Assembly (NCBI GenBank): GCA_029204225.1
Contig: CM055109.1
Span: forward strand, 30,625,360-30,689,359
Direction of reading: 5' to 3'
Length of the DNA: 64,000 nucleotides
Source of the DNA: Diphasiastrum complanatum
Lineage: Eukaryota > Streptophyta > Lycopodiopsida > Lycopodiales > Lycopodiaceae
A model generated the notes under the pieces. That model ran no database searches, had not been told where the DNA came from, and worked only from the letters and a program-made list of their open reading frames with translations. A program made the translations under genes and the position numbers. Position 1 is the first letter of the stretch, and each line of letters starts with the position of its first letter. This document shows, piece by piece, positions 42,050-53,017 of this stretch.

Positions 42050-42610
42050 ATAACATTCATACTGACATGGTAACTGAACGCAATAAGACGATTAGATTGA
42101 GTTTAGAATGTAGCATGTACATAATCCTAAGTCTCAATCTCATCCATAGCACAAAACGTAATGTGACTGGAGAATCTCTGAAGAGACAAAAGAATCTCCC
42201 TATGATCTCATAGTATATAGGACATCTGAAGATAGAGTGATCCTCAGTCTCAATCTCATCCATAGCACAAAATTGGCAAAGTCTCTCCGCTTGAGGTATA
42301 CCCCGAAAATGGCCCGTCTCAACTAGGAGTTGGTGTGAAGAGACCTGAGACCATGCGAAAGACCAAAGTCCAAGTAGCAAGGTAGAACAACAAACCAGCT
42401 GTGTCCAACTCCAAGATATGAGTCCGATAAAAGTCGGGTTTGACCCCCAACTTACCATTCCAAGTACGCTAAATATAAGCTCGATAAAAGAAGCAACAGA
42501 TATACTAATGAGAACAAGTAGGAAGATGCGAGATGGAAACGCTAAATGTATCAAGCAAGCAAGAACACTGAAATACCATGAGAACTGATATCCCTGAGAA
42601 TGAAGATGTT
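42050..42610 (-). pseudogene. LINE ORF2 C-terminal fragment
   Basis: The minus strand reads IELIFSVLGMVSWGSNPTFI, SSHQLLVETGHFRGIPQAER, LCQFCAMDEIETEDHSIFRC (C-x2-C, H, C) and YYEIIGRFFCLFRDSPVTL, then leaves the family. A 26-bp stretch (gtctcaatctcatccatagcacaaaa) is duplicated at 42129 and 42244, replacing the normal tail. It lies head-to-head with the plus-strand ORF1 that starts near 42640. Confidence 0.82.
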
Positions 42611-42639
42611 GTGAAGATGTAAGTGAGCCAAGAGTATTG

Positions 42640-43660
42640 CATCTGTGTAATTGGGAACTCCATAACCACGCAAGCCTATGGAATCTGTCCGTCTCATCTG
42701 AGCATGTTCCTACTCCTGCCATCGTATCTGCTTCAGGTGGAACCATCGCATCTTCATCTGGACTGTCCACCGCACCTACCTTCGTTCCACCTTCACCTTC
42801 ACCTTTCATTCCAGTCGCAATCCCTTCCGTCAGATCCTATTCTTGCTAATAGTAAATCCATTATAGCTGACCCTTTGACCCCGAATACCCCAAAAGAGGA
42901 ATCACTTCTGCCTCCAGCCTTTATGATCTCCGTCATTCGTGCAGATCAGTTACGTTCCTATGAATATCTCAACGACCATCGAAAAAAACTTCTTTCTCTT
43001 GAAGCAATGATCCAAGCTGTGCAATCTCATCTTCGGAAACTAGATTCCTCTATCACTGATCTCAAGAAAGAAGTTACAGCTATCAAAATCGAAACTTCCT
43101 CTCATTCGACTACTTCAGCTAAGATCCAACAGCTTGAAAGTCAAGTGGAACAGCATCATACCGTTGTCCGATCCTGGGCATATGTGCTCAAAGATCCTAA
43201 TACTATTGTTCTACCACCTCCACCTTCATTTATCTCAGCTACGTTCACCGAGAGCCGTTTGCGAGAGCAAAAGGCTCTTAATGTCTGAGTCAAAGGTATT
43301 ACGAACCCCCATGATGCTGTTGGTGAAGCTAAAAAGTCTCTTGAAGAGAGTCTTCAACACCACCACAAGGATATGGATACTACATGGCGGCCTACGAAAG
43401 ATCCAGGTACTCTTGTCATACGCTTTGCATCTGCAACTGTTCGTCATGAAGTGCTCGGGAAGAGATCTACACTGCAGGGCACCACGATATCCGTGGATGA
43501 AGGCCTTACTTTCATTCAGGTTCAAGAACAGAAAAAAAAAGCAAAACAGGAGGCTCTAACGAATGGAAAGCGGTTGATCTATAGGGATGGTATCATTGGT
43601 TTTGTAGATATTAAACCAGTTGCTATTAATGAGATATTTGAGATTGTTCAGAGTTAGTGA
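42640..43660 (+). pseudogene. LINE ORF1, coiled coil plus RRM-like and C-terminal domain
   Basis: The open part 42623-43288 has a Pro/Ser-rich N-terminus, then a coiled coil (SLEAMIQAVQSHLRKLDSSI, LKKEVTAIK, AKIQQLESQVEQHH). A TGA follows ALNV at 43286. The same frame continues as VKGITNPHDAVGEAKKSLEE, TLVIRFASATVRHEVLG, LQGTTISVDEGLTFIQVQE and RLIYRDGIIGFVD. The final part resembles the C-terminal domain of L1 ORF1p. It is the fuller version of the ORF1 at 12767. Confidence 0.72.
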
Positions 43661-43881
43661 GTGAGTTAGAGCACTAAAGAGATGCCAGTTGAATCTGTAA
43701 ATGGTCTTCATACCATATAATCCTGGACATTATCCTCTTCTTAGTTAGTTTGGTTTTAGTTATGTTGTTTGACGGCATTGCTCCGTCTTGGTTCCACTTT
43801 ATCTGATGTACTTGTTCGTCTTATACGCCTTTTGGCATGGAAAAGACGTTAATAAAGCTTCTTCTTCTTCTTCTTTTTCTC
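43661..43881 (+). repeat. LINE 3' UTR with hairpin and TTC tail
   Basis: It ends with cttatacgccttttggcat (hairpin GCC-TTTT-GGC), ggaaaagacgttaataaagc and a (TTC)n-TTTTTCTC tail, the same order as at 19019-19105. ORF1 joins it directly, so all of ORF2 is deleted. Confidence 0.82.
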
Positions 43882-44530
43882 TCCTACTTGAACTACTGCT
43901 GCAGACGCAACGTGCCTGCCATGCAGGCAGCGCTGCTGCCTGAAAATGCAGTGCTGCCAGCTGTTGCCCTTGTCTCATCCGAAGCCTCTATCTGTCGGCC
44001 TTTCCGTTCCACTCTCCTTCACAACCGCTGCCAGCTCCTCTGCTCTTCAAGAACCACCGCCTACAGCAAGCATTCCATACACCCCTTCTAAATCGACTGA
44101 ACTGTCTTTTTCTTGGCAAATTGACCAGTTTAAAGCTGATTTCCATACCTTGAAGCGAGAACTTTCACAGTTGAGAGAAGTAGTTTCATCCTTGATCAGT
44201 GAAAAGAGCTTGTTGCAGTCCAAGATTGCGTCACTAGAGCAACTAGTCAGAACCAAACAGGTGCAGCTTCACAATTTACTACCACGATGATAAAGGAATT
44301 GGAAAATAGGATTGAGAAACAAAAAGAAAAGACAGATCTGGAAGAGTTGCATGCTTATACAGGGAGTCTCTTCATCCGATCATTGAGTTCATCCGACATG
44401 ACAAGCATGCACATTATATTTGGATCTGCATTGTTGGGCAAGGGATTGATTTGGACAAGGATTGATCAATTATGCCAGTGTGGTTCCCTCTGCATGGGGG
44501 CATCTTTCTCTATGGATGGATAGATCGTCT
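43882..44530 (+). pseudogene. LINE fragment: ORF1 coiled coil plus endonuclease piece
   Basis: It starts immediately after the preceding LINE tail. The frame 43946-44290 reads STELSFSWQIDQFKADFHTL, KRELSQLREVVSSLISEKSL, LQSKIASLEQLVRTKQVQLH (coiled coil). At 44290 MIKELENRIEKQKEK follows. From 44350 it matches the LINE endonuclease at 30110-30185 (ttcatccgacatgacaagcatgcac..tatat.tgg), read as IIEFIRHDKHAHYIWI. The joins show internal deletion. It is not functional. Confidence 0.7.
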
Positions 44531-46199
44531 AGTGTCTTAATCATTGTTGTCACTTGTACAAGTTTATCACATGCTGGATCCAAGGGGAGTACTTAAACCT
44601 AATGCATGCTTTGATGTTATTGTCTTAGATCTTCTAGAGATTTGACCAAACTTGAGGTTTCCTCCAACATGTCACATATGTTTATTATTATAATAAAATG
44701 AACCAGCAAGCTGCATCAGAGTAATGACACTACTTAAAGACTTATGATGCTAGATATTGACAATGTGCATAGTACAAAAAAGTCCATCAACTACACCTAA
44801 TCTGAACTTATGATTTCATCTATTAAAAGGTTCAAGAAGTCATACCGTTAATGGAAGGCCCAAAAATTTTGCGCCTATTCCAAGTAAAGCCAAAAGTAAT
44901 ATGGTTGATGAAAATCCTACAAATAATGATATCAGAATTTATTCTCAATGTTTAAATTGTGCTCAATCAATGCAACATTTAATGTCTAAATGGCATATTA
45001 TCCAGTTCCCCAACCTTGACATAGAATGAGTTGAATATAACACATTCCAAAATTTTATGCAATAATTTAGGTACACATATACATAAAAGTAAGAATATAC
45101 TCCATGAACTAATCCACAAACACAAAAAACAACAAAATTAAGATTTCCATAAGAATACATATGAGCTGAAAAAATGCTTGCATTCCTTCCGGGAGGTCCA
45201 ATACATCCAAGTTGAAAATAATGCACTTTTGGAACTATATCACATCTAAGTTATTAGTTGTTTAACTTATTAAGAGACTATCAAAGCATTACACAATGTT
45301 GCTCTAGTCTTGAACTTGGTATATGCACCCTCACATGAACCTGTTTTGAAAAAATTTGGTCATAAAAATAAGCTTACAAAACTAAACATAAGGATTCCAT
45401 TCTCCAAGCTCGAAAACTTAAGCTAGCTAGTAATAAGAATGAAGCTCCTCCTTGGCATCAACCACTATCAGTATGGCATACACCACTTACCTCTTCAGCC
45501 CTTGAGTCACACAACCATATATGGGATGATCAAGCCTCAAGACCAGAACTTCATGCCTTCAACTAATGAGGAGCATAGTGAATTCTCCCTTGGCTAGCAT
45601 GGATAATATTGTAAAAGAGGTGAAAACTAATTAAAGAATAGGAAACTTAAGCCATAGCCGTGAAATATATACCCTTGATAACCATAATAGATGATTGTGG
45701 TGCAAGAATAATGAAAAATGTCTTTGTAAAAGCCAGATATCAAACCAGCTGACGATTGTCGTCAAGCTCTAAAAGTAAAATGGCAAAAGAAAGAATTGGC
45801 AAGAAATGGTGACATTTGGTTTTTGTGTGGTTCTAAGGATGAAATAGCAAGGCATGAGAGAGGGAAAATAATAGGTGACAGAAAGAGAAGGCAAGATAAG
45901 CCAATATTGATGCAAATACATGCATTCCCATCAAGTGAAACATGAAGAGGATAAATGAATAAAAATAACACCACATTTTGATTGATCCTATACAAAACAC
46001 TAGCGCAACAAAGATCCCCACCCAAAGAAACATTTTTATGAAGAGTCATCTCTGAAGAATTTACCTCAGACATAACCAAAACAAGTGCACAAGTGGTTCT
46101 AGGCTCTATATAAGGAGGCCAAACTCGCCCTACTACTGACATTTATGGTTGATTCATTGTCAGGCTCTCACTCTACTTTCATGCTTCCTAATCCTTGGC
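44531..46199. other. No gene recognised
   Basis: AT-rich. A 126-codon minus-strand open frame (45762-46142) is Leu/Ser-rich with no recognised family and is probably chance. Confidence 0.4.
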
Positions 46200-46440
46200 T
46201 TGGGGGTGATTGGTTGATTGGTTGAGAGTTGATTGATTGCTTCTACTTGGTTGGGTGGTTTCTCCATAGTGTGTTTGTCTTGTAAGCATCCCTTATACTT
46301 CATCTGTTGAAGATTGCTTGTAACTGCAGATTGTGCGAAAAGATAGTTTATTTTTGCAAACTGTTTGTAAGAGAGTGATTTTCTTGAGTGAATTGGAGGG
46401 CAGTTAGAGTGACTAGGAGTAAGATTAACTCCAACACTAA
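46200..46440 (+). repeat. Repeat shared with 55640-55905, LTR-like
   Basis: The block tttgtaagagagtgattt.cttgagt.aatt..agggca..tagagtga...gagtaagattaactcc occurs at 46366-46433 and 55829-55898 in the same orientation, about 85% alike by eye. A weaker match extends upstream. It is probably part of a copia LTR, but no ends were defined. Confidence 0.6.
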
Positions 46441-46920
46441 TTAGATCTAACTAATGTACTTAAACAAAGTCACTCATTGAAACCCTGTCACTTGAACAAA
46501 TTTCAACTGCATTGAAATTTAGTTGGGTCGTCATGTATGACCTAAATAATTGATGCATGCACAAACCATATGGTAAAACATATGAAACTCAATCACTCGA
46601 TATGTTACTATCCATTTACCTCTTTCATGTAAAAACTAGAAGATCCAAACAAATTTTGACTTTAGAAAACCATAAATGTGAACCATATGGTTGTTATGCC
46701 CATAATAGAAAATAGGAAAATGATAATTCAAATAATAGTAAGGTTTAGCGAGATGAAAGTGTACCATAGTACAATTGATTTGTTGAGCAACAAGGTGGTT
46801 CCTCTTTCAAATTTCAGATTTTAGAATGTTGAACAATCATACCACTCTCTTGGCGCTTTCAGTCATTAACACTTTCAAGTCCTCCTCACGGATTCAAAGA
46901 CTAGGCAAACCGCAACAAGG
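46441..46920. other. No gene recognised
   Basis: AT-rich spacer left of the gypsy chromodomain remnant. A 3' LTR for that element would be expected here, but no sequence matching the LTR at 49174-49648 was seen. Confidence 0.4.
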
Positions 46921-46944
46921 AAACAATAGGTTCTGTCCTCAGAA

Positions 46945-47110
46945 CTTAAAGTTAGGGAAGTTCCTTTTCAGGCTACCTTCCTGCTCCAAGGAGTCATCAT
47001 CGTCTGTATGACCTTTCCATCGAACCAGATGCTCGATAACTATACGATTCTCTAATCGTTTAGTTATGGTATCCAAGATCTTTTCAGGTTCAAGTCAAGT
47101 CACACCTAGT
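46945..47110 (-). pseudogene. Chromodomain remnant
   Basis: The frame reads EPEKILDTITKRLENRIVIE, HLVRWKGHTDDDDSLEQE and LKRNFPNFKF, then a stop. This is the chromodomain pattern (PE.ILd.r......eyLVrWkg...dd.tWE); the usual TWE reads SLE. Confidence 0.8.
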
Positions 47111-47197
47111 GATTCTTCCAACAGGTCCAATCAATCTCCGGAACCAAGATGTTCCCCTTCACGTAAACTTTTCTAACTCAAGTATTAACTTAGCCAA

Positions 47198-47300
47198 GGC
47201 ATTGAGCAACAATCTATCACTCCTTATTCGCCTCACTCCAATGGACTTGCTGAGAGAAATAAAACCCTAAAGAGGATACGATCCGTGGCTTAACATTTGG
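47198..47300 (+). pseudogene. Ty1/copia integrase snippet inside the gypsy element
   Basis: The plus strand encodes GIEQQSITPYSPHSNGLAER, then NKTLKRIRS, the copia integrase block around its catalytic Glu (YtPqqNGvaERkNrtl). It is in the opposite orientation to the gypsy coding on both sides. Confidence 0.75.
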
Positions 47301-47375
47301 ACCTCTTGGAAGGAACGCAAGTACTCCTGGTATTTCACGTTGTTCGGATTTCAACTGCAATGGGATGATCAAGGT

Positions 47376-47915
47376 TCAAACCGTACATAAGCGCATCTGT
47401 TCCATCGTCTGATTAGGTCTTTTCGTCTCTAGTTTAGCAAATACGGCCGGCCAAAAGTGACCGTTGAGCTTCATATCGTGATTGCTCACAATGTCACTCA
47501 GTAATTCGTCAAGTCTAAACAAATGCTCAACATATATCTGAGCTAAATCAGAAGCCTTCGTGGTGGTCTTTACCAAAATAAATGTAGCCAATTTGGTAAG
47601 ACAATCAACCACTACCCAAATAGCATCATTTTGTTTATTCGTTCGGGGTAACCCAACCACGAAATCCATCAAAATACTATCCCATTTTCCAACAAGGATA
47701 CTCAATGGATGCAACAGTCCACTAGCCTTAAGGCGTTCAGTCTTATTCAACTGGCATTGGGTGTCACACTTGACCACATAAGATTCTACAAAGAGTTTAA
47801 GTTTTGTCCAATAAAAATCCCTTCGTACCAAATCTAAAGTACGATGTATGCCTAGATGCCCAAAACAAGATGAGTCATTACATTCATAAAGAATTTTCTT
47901 CCTAATGGCATCCAC
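47376..47915 (-). pseudogene. Gypsy integrase core
   Basis: The 179-codon frame reads CFGHLGIHRTLDLVRRDFYW (HH), CDTQCQLNKTERLKASGLLH (CC with spacing C-x3-C), SILMDFVVGLPRTNKQNDAI (first Asp), VVDCLTKLATFILV and DIVSNHDMKLNGHFWPAVFA, where the usual SDRD is SNHD. The Glu block is lost (frame ends MEQMRLCTV). Confidence 0.88.
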
Positions 47916-48067
47916 ATCGGGCCTGCTAGTGTTTTTTGTCCCTTTCTGACATCCACATTGGGCCTGTAGCTAAAACACATTGTTTTAAATCATGTGTGAG
48001 CTCGGTGAAGGTTGGTTTGACTGTTTGCAACAATAACTAGGCCTGCTAGTGTTTTTTTGTCTTTTTT

Positions 48068-48900
48068 TTACTTGAAAAATAACTTTTTCTTGATATTTTT
48101 TTTTTGGTTCTCTTTAATCACCAACTTCCGTACCTTGACTTTCATTATCAGCTTCTTGGTTTTCTTCTTCTGGTGAGCTGCGGCTTCCAATTCGTCAAAA
48201 AAAAATTTCCTCTTATTCTTAGGCTTGTTAGTTTTTGGTTTCGGAGCCGTTTGGCCGTGCATGCTCTTCCGTGAAGTGACTACAATGCAATCATAGGCTT
48301 TCGCGACTCGGATAGCGTCTTCCAAGGTATGGAAGACATTACGCTTCCACTCATTTTGATAATCAGCGAATAGTCTGTACACGAACTCCACTGAGCCAAT
48401 CTACGATCAACAACGGCACATTGGAAAATAACCCAGTAAACTCCTAGATATACGTATCCAGTTTTTGATTGCACATCCAGTAGTTTATGAACCGAATATA
48501 CATCTCATAGTCGTTTACAATAACAAAGGCCTTTTAAAATTCCTCAAGGAATCTGGCCCAAGTTGCCGGTTTTGAAGGTAGTTCCCTCCACCAGGAGGAA
48601 GCCTTACCTTCCAGAAACATCAACACTGATGATAATCGTTTCTCTTCTGGTATATTGTGCAAGCTAAAATAGCTCGACCAACGGTTTATCCAATCTTCAA
48701 AAAACTTCAAGGCGCTTAAATTTTTTTTCACCAATAAACATATCCGGCTGATAGCCCAAGTTGTTGGAGTTAATGGATTGTTACTGGTTAAAAAGATGTT
48801 GCATTTGATTGTCACATTGTTTATTGCTTTGGTGAAGTTCTAGTACGGCTTTACTTAATGTGTGAAGCAGTTGGTTAGGGTCGTTCAGGTCTCCCGCGTC
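48068..48900 (-). pseudogene. Gypsy gag, frameshifted
   Basis: The minus strand gives KFFEDWINRWSSYFSLHNIP, EEKRLSSVLMFLEGKASSWW (gag core), RFLEEF, then in other frames EFVYRLFADYQNEWKRNVF and a Lys-rich tail with ALRKPMIAL-like text. No zinc knuckle was seen. A/T-run frameshifts separate the parts. Confidence 0.78.
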
Positions 48901-49173
48901 GGGTAACACCAGTCGAATTCGAGAGAGGGAAACTCTTCTCCAAGAACAAGAACCTCGTCATTTGCCATAATGCCTAGGAAAAACAAACAAATTCCCCTAA
49001 TTAGCAAGTGTGTAAAAAAATAAAGTGTTTCGTCAATCAAAAAAAAAGAAGATAATGTGCTTGAAAATGTGTTTACAAACTTGTAATGTCGTTGGCAATT
49101 GCAAAAAAAACATTAAATGCACCATATCCCTTTAAAATTCAGCAACTGCCTTAATAAAATTGCAAATCAATAA

Positions 49174-49648
49174 CTTATAATGGCCATTAGAAATGCTTTA
49201 GGAAAAAAATAAAAAAGAACACCTAATAAACCAACCCAACCAAACCTAGATCGATCGGATCTAGCCCCCAAGCTATGGATCAATCACTCAATACAAGAGA
49301 GGAGTCACACCAGCAGCATGTAGCTACTATCGCCGAAATCAAGCATACACTAGTGAGAGCTCCCTGGATATAGTTCTACCCTCCAAGGCCCATGCACCAC
49401 TAGTAGTGTACTATGACACCTCACTGGACACATCAACAGCCTAACTGGGCCACCTCATCCACTTCTCCTATGAGTCACTGTTAGACCCATACAAATCCAC
49501 CATCTTGATTTTTAGGCCTCCAACCATTAATTATGACCATAAATCAAGGGCCCCTCATAATCATAATTAATTTACAGGTCACGGTAGGCCTATTGACCTC
49601 CTAACGGGATAATAATTCGAGATTGATCCGAATGTGGGCATGACAAAC
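49174..49648 (-). repeat. Ty3/gypsy LTR, about 475 bp (5' LTR of the element to its left)
   Basis: The plus strand runs from tataatggccattag to gaatgtgggcatgaca and aligns end to end with 60610-61096 (tgtaatgaccactagg ... gaatatggccgtaaca). Both share ccaaacctagatc.at..ggatctagcccccaagc. A third partial copy lies inverted at 55906-56190. Its position upstream of gag on the minus strand makes it a 5' LTR. Confidence 0.75.
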
Positions 49649-52286
49649 ACAATAAAATACAAAACTGCAACATTAGCAAACTCCAAACACCATTCGAAAC
49701 TTGGCTAGGAGAAATGATTGACCATGGTAACAAAGTCTAGGCAAATAGAAAATTCAAGCGTCTTAGGCTTTTGAAACATAAATTCAAATGATTGGAACCA
49801 TTATGCTATTAACAAACTACCAAAGGGGCCATAAAGGAAAGTCAAATACTAATCATTCACACAACAAAGCAACAAACAACAGCAAAAAAATTTATGTTTG
49901 CATTTATCAAATAATAATGATAGATGGTTGGAAATAATTGAAATGCAATTAGTGCAAAACCATCTACATCATCAATGCCAGTGGAACTGAACAGACTCAC
50001 CAGTGCATCGATACACAATCCTTGTATTGTCTGGTAGTATCACTCCAAGAATTCTTTTCCCAGGAAGAACAAGTTCAGCAATTATCAAAAAGGACAAATA
50101 TCCAACTAATAACAAGCACTGCACATACAAACACACGAAAATACAACCCAAAGGGGAATCAACGAAATAACTCCTTTCTGACTATTTAGATTACACATGA
50201 GAGCATAGAAAACTGTGAACAAGTACAAATAGAGCTGTGATTGCACCCTAGGGAGTCACACTGGATCAGCACCTGTTTTTTGTTATAACAGAAGGCCAAC
50301 AGCAAAACCGGCCAAAAAAACCCCTAAATCAGTTCGCCAGTTCAAATCAGAAAAAAAGTCACAATATTTTGTGGCTAATTATTGGTCAGATTGTTACAAT
50401 AACTAACATTTGGGTGTTGCACTATTATGGTGGGCCTTTTTACTTGATGTACTTTACAGGACTATGGCACTCTTCAGCAGAGTCATATTTTTCATAATCA
50501 CATTTGAATTTGTATGTCTTCAGGCCCTCTATAGAATATTATTACTAATTTTTATCATTCATGGTACATAAAAGTACCATGCAGCATTCATCAACTTTTT
50601 GCTAATTTGATATGGAATTCCTGGTCTATAAGACTAGCTCCTTTACTGTTGGTTATATTGCTCCATTCATGTCACATGCCCAATCAGTCTGATTGGCATA
50701 ATCTTTATTGCTACACGGCAGTATCCTTTGGGTCCTTTGCAGTCATGGCATTCATACTTCTACCTTCAACTGACATTTCCAGCTCCTTTTGACACTTTGC
50801 ATACGATTTGTCACTTGGAATACCTTTGTATGCTTTGAACTGTTTCTTGTTGCATTTATAAACCATTCCTTTACTCTATGCCTGGATTGGTATTATTTAC
50901 TGCCCTTGGGAGGGGTTCATGCATCAACTTTCTAGCCCAACATAGCCATCACAGATATGCAAATACCCCTGTCCGGTGGTGTGCTTGCATAGCGCCAGCT
51001 TGTTAGAATCCAATTTGTCTATTGTAGTTGTTGCAATTCTCCATGCATGTGTTCTGGCATTGCTCAAAAGTAATATAACTTAGGCACTTCATCTTTTTGT
51101 CATATCACGTTACTCATGCGACTCTACACATACACATGATATCCTTCATTTGCTCTATTTTAAAAGTTTCAAATAATAAATTTCCAAAACAAAAGGAATC
51201 TTAAAACAAAAGCCTTTTCTAGAATCTAGAATCTTAAAACCGTGATTCTTTGCTTCTTTGCGGCATTCTTTACCTCTAATATTTATGTTGATGCAATTAA
51301 TTGGCATTCTTAAACCTTATGCATTCTCTCCCATGGACTCTGATGATGCATTCAAGCAGAGTTTTGAGATGTAGCAGCATTCTTATGACCTATGATGATG
51401 GCAAGGCCATAATCATCGCACCAACATTTTTATATCATATTTCGACAGTCATTAAATTGCTATTTGACAACAAATGCCGCATAGCATACTTTCTATAATA
51501 TCTAGCCATGATCTACAAGCATTGATACTAATACAACCATATGTGCACTACTCGTGATTATTCCTCCTATTCTTGTGCGATCCCCATGTGGACTCATTGC
51601 TTCCTTTATACCCATCATTTCAGCTCCAATGCAAACCAATATACATGACAGCTAAATCCATTATATAGTCATCTCTATGGCAATGCTGCCATCCTATATC
51701 AGCACTCTCCTTTGCATTTGCTTCACCACACTAGTACAATTTTTTTCTAGGGCTATGGAGTTTTGTATTCCTGAACAAACTGCTCCTTAGACATGGCCGT
51801 CTTAGAGGGGGAATAAGTGAAGAAGTTCGTACCATGGAGGAGGAGGGGTAGACCAGCAGGGGACATCTTTCCACTGCAGAAAGAATCATAGAGGCGACTT
51901 TTGATCCAGCTTCCGCCATAATCCGATTAAGTAAAAAGCTTGTTCGTTGCCTGGTACAAAATAAGCACACAGAATGATGCAAAACTTCTAAAACACCTAG
52001 TTTAAATCGTAAAGCTATCGAGAGACAAGCACAAAGCCCTCACATTCCGAATTAAAACAAGCAGACACACTTATTAAAGATAAAAGAATGCACAAAACGG
52101 GTAATAAAATGAGCATTCGCTGAGCAGACAATGAAATGAGCAGAGCGTATATGCAATATGCATGTAAGACCAAAGGTGACGGTTGCATAAAGTTAGGCAG
52201 CGCATGGATGAAATTGAAAATATTTCCAAGCCCTGCTTTAGATGTTGCAACTTATCCAATGTAGAAGACACATCTGTGGAAATTTA
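49649..52286. other. Mostly unassigned AT-rich sequence
   Basis: Nothing is recognised apart from a GC-richer minus-strand open stretch at 51731-51982. Short open frames elsewhere look like chance. Confidence 0.4.
51770..51922 (-). other. Possible first exon of an unknown gene (weak)
   Basis: On the minus strand a Met in good context (attATGGcgg, ATG at 51920-51922) opens MAEAGSKVASMILSAVERCP, then LLVYPSSSM with gtacga following, which could be a donor. The stretch is more GC-rich than its surroundings and has exon-like codon use. No family is recognised and no partner exon was found. It could be chance. Confidence 0.2.
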
Positions 52287-52646
52287 TACAAAAACACTCT
52301 ACATCTTGTATCATTCATTGACTGAAACAAACAACCTCTCGAGGTTCCAGTGATACTATATAAACGTTTTTACAAAAAAATTTCAAAAACACGCTACATC
52401 TTGTATCATTCATTGACTGAAACAACCTCTCGAGGTTCCAATGATACTATATAAACGTCTTTACAAAAAAAATTACAAAAACACTCTACATCTTGTATCA
52501 TTCATTGACTGAAACAACCTCTCAAGGTTCCAATGATACTATATAAACGTTTTTACTAAAATTTTACAAAAACACTCTACGTCTTACATCATTTATTGAC
52601 TGAAACAACCTCTCGAGTTTCCAATGATACTATATAAACGTTTTGA
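52287..52646. repeat. Four tandem 91-95 bp repeats, each with a TATA-like core
   Basis: Units start with (acactct)acatcttgtatcattcattgact at 52301, 52396, 52488 and 52579. Each contains gaaacaacctctcgaggttcca(a/g)tgatactatataaacg. Copies are about 90% alike. The palindrome CCTCGAGG-like (ctcgag) and the TATA-like tactatataaacg are kept in all four. They lie about 200 bp from the ITS1/18S fragment. Confidence 0.92.
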
Positions 52647-52849
52647 CATGAGAAGCAACGATTTGAAGAGCTCACCAGCTATGAAAGCTTTTGTGAACCT
52701 AATGAGAGATGCGGAACGAGCTACATTTACTGTCCGAAATGCCGCTGATCATCCCAGTGTGTAGAATGTAGTAGAAATGCAGCATCTCGATCTGGAGTTC
52801 TGTAGATCAAGATCCATGCTCGTGATTTTTGTTGTTTGTGCTGTGCTTT

Positions 52850-53017
52850 TAACTTTTAACGTTTTTAGGAAGGGAATGGTGAGGACTCCCTCCGCCGAAT
52901 CCCTTGAGCCCTTTTTGCATGCACGTGACCACTTAGTTTTTTTCCATGCACCTTCCCGGTGGCAGAAGGTCATAAGGTCATCGTTGCACTTCGCCGGCTC
53001 CGCTTGATCGGTGTGTC
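52850..53017 (-). other. ITS1-like sequence, possibly reaching 5.8S
   Basis: On the minus strand, downstream of the 18S 3' end, the sequence starts CGACACACCGATCAAGC and includes GGGCTCAAGGGATTC, a loose match to the conserved plant ITS1 core (GYGYCAAGGAA). Further on (about 52790-52835) ACAAAAATCACGAGCATGGA weakly resembles the 5.8S start. GC content is above the local level. Confidence 0.5.

Larger units (their letters stand above)
46921..49648 (-). mobile_element. Ty3/gypsy (chromodomain) element, internally deleted
   Basis: The order on the minus strand is LTR (49648-49174), spacer, gag (48900-48068), integrase (47915-47376), chromodomain (47105-46950). Protease, RT and RNase H are missing between gag and integrase. 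A 100-bp copia piece on the plus strand interrupts the integrase C-terminus. Confidence 0.8.
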
